Part shown: one piece after another, positions 61,624-64,000 of the stretch
Layout of the letters: every line of letters begins with the position of its first letter
Position numbering within the stretch: position 1 is the first letter of the stretch
Source: Herbiconiux sp. A18JL235
Lineage (GTDB): Bacteria; Actinomycetota; Actinomycetes; Actinomycetales; Microbacteriaceae
NCBI RefSeq assembly: GCF_040939305.1
Contig: NZ_CP162511.1
Span: 620,001-684,000, forward strand
Direction of reading: 5' to 3'
Length of the DNA stretch: 64,000 nt
The notes under the pieces: generated by a model
Told to the model about the DNA's origin: nothing
Database searches by the model: none
Seen by the model: the letters and a program-made list of their open reading frames with translations, nothing else
Program-made: the position numbers and the translations under genes

Positions 61624-64000
61624 GTGCACTTCCTCGCCGTGGTCAGCATGAAGAACCGGGCGCTCATCGCGCTCGTCACGATCGTGGTGGCGGTGTTCGG
61701 CTCGCTCGCGCTGACGAGTCTGAAGCAGGAGCTCATCCCGTCGATCGAGTTCCCGCAGCTCGCGGTGCTCACCACCTACCCCGGTGCCAGCCCCGAGGTG
61801 GTGAACGACGATGTGTCGACGCCGATCGAGGCCGCCATCCAGGGCGTCGAGGGCATCGAGACGACGAGCGCCACGAGCAGCACGAACCTGTCGATCATCT
61901 CCGCCACCTTCACCTACGGCACGAATCTCGCGACGGCCGAGCAGAAGATGACGCAGGCCATCAACCGCATCAAGTCGACCCTGCCCGAAGACCTCGACCC
62001 GCAGGTGCTGAGCGGCAGCATCAACGACCTGCCCATCATCTCGGTGGCCGTGTCGAACTCCGACTCCGACACCAAGGCCCTCGCGCAGCAGCTCGAGACC
62101 ACGGCCGTACCGCAGCTCGAAGACGTGGAGGGGGTGCGGGCCGCCGAGATCCTCGGGCAGATCGGGCAGCGCGTCACCATCACGCCGCGCGTCGCCGACC
62201 TCGCCATCGCCGGGGTGAGTGCCACCGACATCACGGATGCGGTGAAGAACAACGGCCAGCTCATTCCGGCCGGCACCCTCACCGAGGGCGGTCAGAGCTA
62301 CGCCGTGCAGGCGGGCAAGAAGCTCACCTCGACCGACGACATCGCCGCGCTGCCGCTGCCTGCGGTCAAGGCCGACGGCACCCCGGTCACCATCGGCGAG
62401 GTCGCGACGGTGGCCCTCGTCGACGACCCCGTCACCTCCATCTCGCGCGTCAACGGCGAGAACGCCCTCACCCTGTCGGTCACGAAGCTGCCCGACGCGA
62501 ACACGGTCGAGGTGTCGCGCGGAGTGCAGGCCCTGCTCCCCGACCTCGAGGCCGCCATCCCCGGTGCGACCTTCACGGTCGTGTTCGACCAGGCCCCCTT
62601 CATCGAGCAGTCCATCGAGTCGCTGGCCACAGAAGGTCTGCTCGGTCTGCTGTTCGCCGTCATCGTCGTGTTCGTCTTCCTGCTCTCCGTCAGGTCGACG
62701 CTCGTCACCGCGATCAGCATCCCCACCTCGGTGCTCATCACCTTCATCGGCCTGCAGGCCGCCGACTACACGCTCAACATCATCACCCTCGGCGCCCTCA
62801 CCATCGCCATCGGCCGTGTCGTCGACGACTCGATCGTCGTGATCGAGAACATCAAGCGCCATCTCTCCACGCTCACCGGCACCACCCTTCCTCCACGCGA
62901 AGCGGCTGCCGCCCGCGCCGCGCTCATCGTGGAGGCGGTGCGCGAGGTCGGCGGCGCCATCACAGCCTCCACCATCACCACGGTCGCCGTCTTCCTCCCG
63001 CTCGCCTTCGTGGGCGACACCACCGGCGAGCTGTTCCGCCCCTTCGCGCTCACCGTGACGATCGCCCTTCTCGCCTCGCTGCTGGTCGCGCTCACCATCG
63101 TCCCCGTGCTGGCGTACTGGTTCGTGCGCCCGCCGAAGGAGAAGAAGGTCGCGAAGCGGGAGGTCGCCGCGCCGACGGATGCGGGGGTCGCCCCCTCAGG
63201 CTCGGCCACCGCATCCGCCCACACGGCCGAGCACGCCGGCCCCCTGCTCCCCGAAGACGCCGCCGTCGCCGAGCTCGCCTCCTCGCCGGGGGTCGATGCC
63301 GGCGCCGTCGCCGTGGCCACCGCCCCGCCCCGCCGCGCCCGCCCGGGCTCGCACAGAGCCGATGTGCCCGACGAGCCGCCGACTGCCCTCCAGCGCGGCT
63401 ACCTCCCGATCATCCGCTGGACCCTCCGTCACTCGGTGATCACCATCGCCATCGCGGGCGTCGTGCTGCTCGGCACCTTCCCCCTGCTCGGTCTCATGAA
63501 GACGAACTTCCTCGGCTCGAGCGGGCAGAACACCCTCACCGTCACCCAGACCGTGCCCGTCGGGGCGAGCCTCGACGCGCAGTCGGCTCAGGCCTCCGAG
63601 GTCGAGACGGCGCTCCGCGGTATCGACGGCATCGAGACCGTGCAGCTCACCATCGGCTCGAGCGGTTCCTCGCTCCGCGACGCCTTCGTGGGTGGCGGCG
63701 ACAGCGCCATCACCTACAACATCACCACCGACGAGGGGGCTGACCAGGAGGCCCTCCAGAGCGAGGTGCGCACGGCGCTCGAGGCCATCCCCGATGCCGG
63801 CGAGATCTCCATCTCCTCTTCGTCGGGCTTCGGCGCCTCCTCCGACATCGCCATCGACGTCACCGCCCCCACCCAGACCGATCTGGCGACGGCGGCGGAT
63901 GCGGTGCTCAGCTCCATGCAGGGCCTCGACGCCGTGAAGCAGGCGTCGAGCAACCTCAGCGAGTCGCGCCCCTACGTGCAGGTGGCCGTCGACCGCGGCA
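61624..64000 (+). CDS. RND-family efflux permease (AcrB/HAE1-like, 3' end beyond window)
   Basis: 792 codons from GTG 61624 (AGGAG 8 nt ahead). Starts VHFLAVVSMKNRALIALVTIVV with helix 1, then the first porter domain (FPQLAVLTTYPGASPEVVNDDV), helices 2-6 (SVRSTLVTAISIPTSVLITFIG and GRVVDDSIVVIENIKRHL with the proton-relay Asp pair) and, after helix 6, an unusual ~95-residue Pro/Ala-rich insert (about 504-600) before helix 7 (YLPIIRWTLRHSVITIAIAGV). Exports drugs, lipids or other hydrophobic compounds by proton antiport. The frame runs off the window. Confidence 0.93.
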   Translation, partial: MHFLAVVSMKNRALIALVTIVVAVFGSLALTSLKQELIPSIEFPQLAVLTTYPGASPEVVNDDVSTPIEAAIQGVEGIETTSATSSTNLSIISATFTYGTNLATAEQKMTQAINRIKSTLPEDLDPQVLSGSINDLPIISVAVSNSDSDTKALAQQLETTAVPQLEDVEGVRAAEILGQIGQRVTITPRVADLAIAGVSATDITDAVKNNGQLIPAGTLTEGGQSYAVQAGKKLTSTDDIAALPLPAVKADGTPVTIGEVATVALVDDPVTSISRVNGENALTLSVTKLPDANTVEVSRGVQALLPDLEAAIPGATFTVVFDQAPFIEQSIESLATEGLLGLLFAVIVVFVFLLSVRSTLVTAISIPTSVLITFIGLQAADYTLNIITLGALTIAIGRVVDDSIVVIENIKRHLSTLTGTTLPPREAAAARAALIVEAVREVGGAITASTITTVAVFLPLAFVGDTTGELFRPFALTVTIALLASLLVALTIVPVLAYWFVRPPKEKKVAKREVAAPTDAGVAPSGSATASAHTAEHAGPLLPEDAAVAELASSPGVDAGAVAVATAPPRRARPGSHRADVPDEPPTALQRGYLPIIRWTLRHSVITIAIAGVVLLGTFPLLGLMKTNFLGSSGQNTLTVTQTVPVGASLDAQSAQASEVETALRGIDGIETVQLTIGSSGSSLRDAFVGGGDSAITYNITTDEGADQEALQSEVRTALEAIPDAGEISISSSSGFGASSDIAIDVTAPTQTDLATAADAVLSSMQGLDAVKQASSNLSESRPYVQVAVDRG

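Overview
The window is about 70% GC with dense coding, frequent GTG starts, ATGA/GTGA stop-start overlaps and many Tat and lipoprotein signals. The gene set (Pol-PE-ligase LigD beside Ku, DUF3073, sterol-carrier protein beside purD, Septum_form protein, CWB2 cell-wall protein, MocR/YczE pair) points to a high-GC actinobacterium, most likely Microbacteriaceae. It is ordinary chromosome: I see no rRNA, tRNA, CRISPR array, transposase, phage gene or replication origin. No gene-free stretch exceeds 300 bp; the longest (5115-5362) holds only hairpins.

Layout. 1-6035: end of an alpha/beta hydrolase, purC-purD, a divergent sterol-carrier-like gene, a bicupin, an EF-G-binding (FBP) zinc-finger protein, a small membrane protein and DUF3073. 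6187-12062: APC permease, a 39-residue acidic protein missed by length cut-offs, and the two-component NHEJ pair ligD/ku transcribed apart from a 37-bp gap. 12077-18735 (all minus): Septum_form protein, two membrane proteins, a lipoprotein with a 15-bp tandem repeat, a Tat-exported metallophosphoesterase broken by a 1-bp frameshift in a G run, and a membrane-anchored esterase. 18837-20219: glycyl-tRNA synthetase.

20299-27608 is sugar locus A: ABC permease and dual ATPase on one side, binding protein, Gfo/Idh/MocA dehydrogenase and TIM-barrel isomerase on the other, then a ROK repressor gene. 27636-36206: Tat phosphoesterase, EamA exporter, a MacAB-like adaptor/ATPase/permease operon behind a perfect palindrome, GNAT, and a divergent SDR/MmyB-type regulator pair with its own palindrome. 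36222-44883 is sugar locus B, organised like frcBCAK (binding protein, permease, single-domain ATPase, kinase) with two paralogous ketose-3-epimerase-like genes inserted and a divergent ROK regulator; an amidohydrolase follows. In both loci a strong hairpin lies directly after the binding-protein gene.

44870-53880: Pr6Pr membrane protein, UDG-family protein, a coupled operon in which a single-pass protein sits between two unrelated intramembrane protease families (CPBP and PrsW), an epimerase, a DUF998/TetR pair with two palindromic operators spaced 20 bp, and a coupled MBL-fold/HhH-GPD repair pair. 53778-64000: YczE/MocR, thioesterase, Dps, AI-2E-type permease, small hypotheticals, a beta-propeller/CWB2 surface protein and the first 792 codons of an RND efflux permease.

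Recurring themes are probable leaderless starts (promoter -10 box 6-9 nt before the start codon), divergent regulator/target pairs with visible palindromes, and strong enrichment of the hexamer GGATGC/GCATCC.
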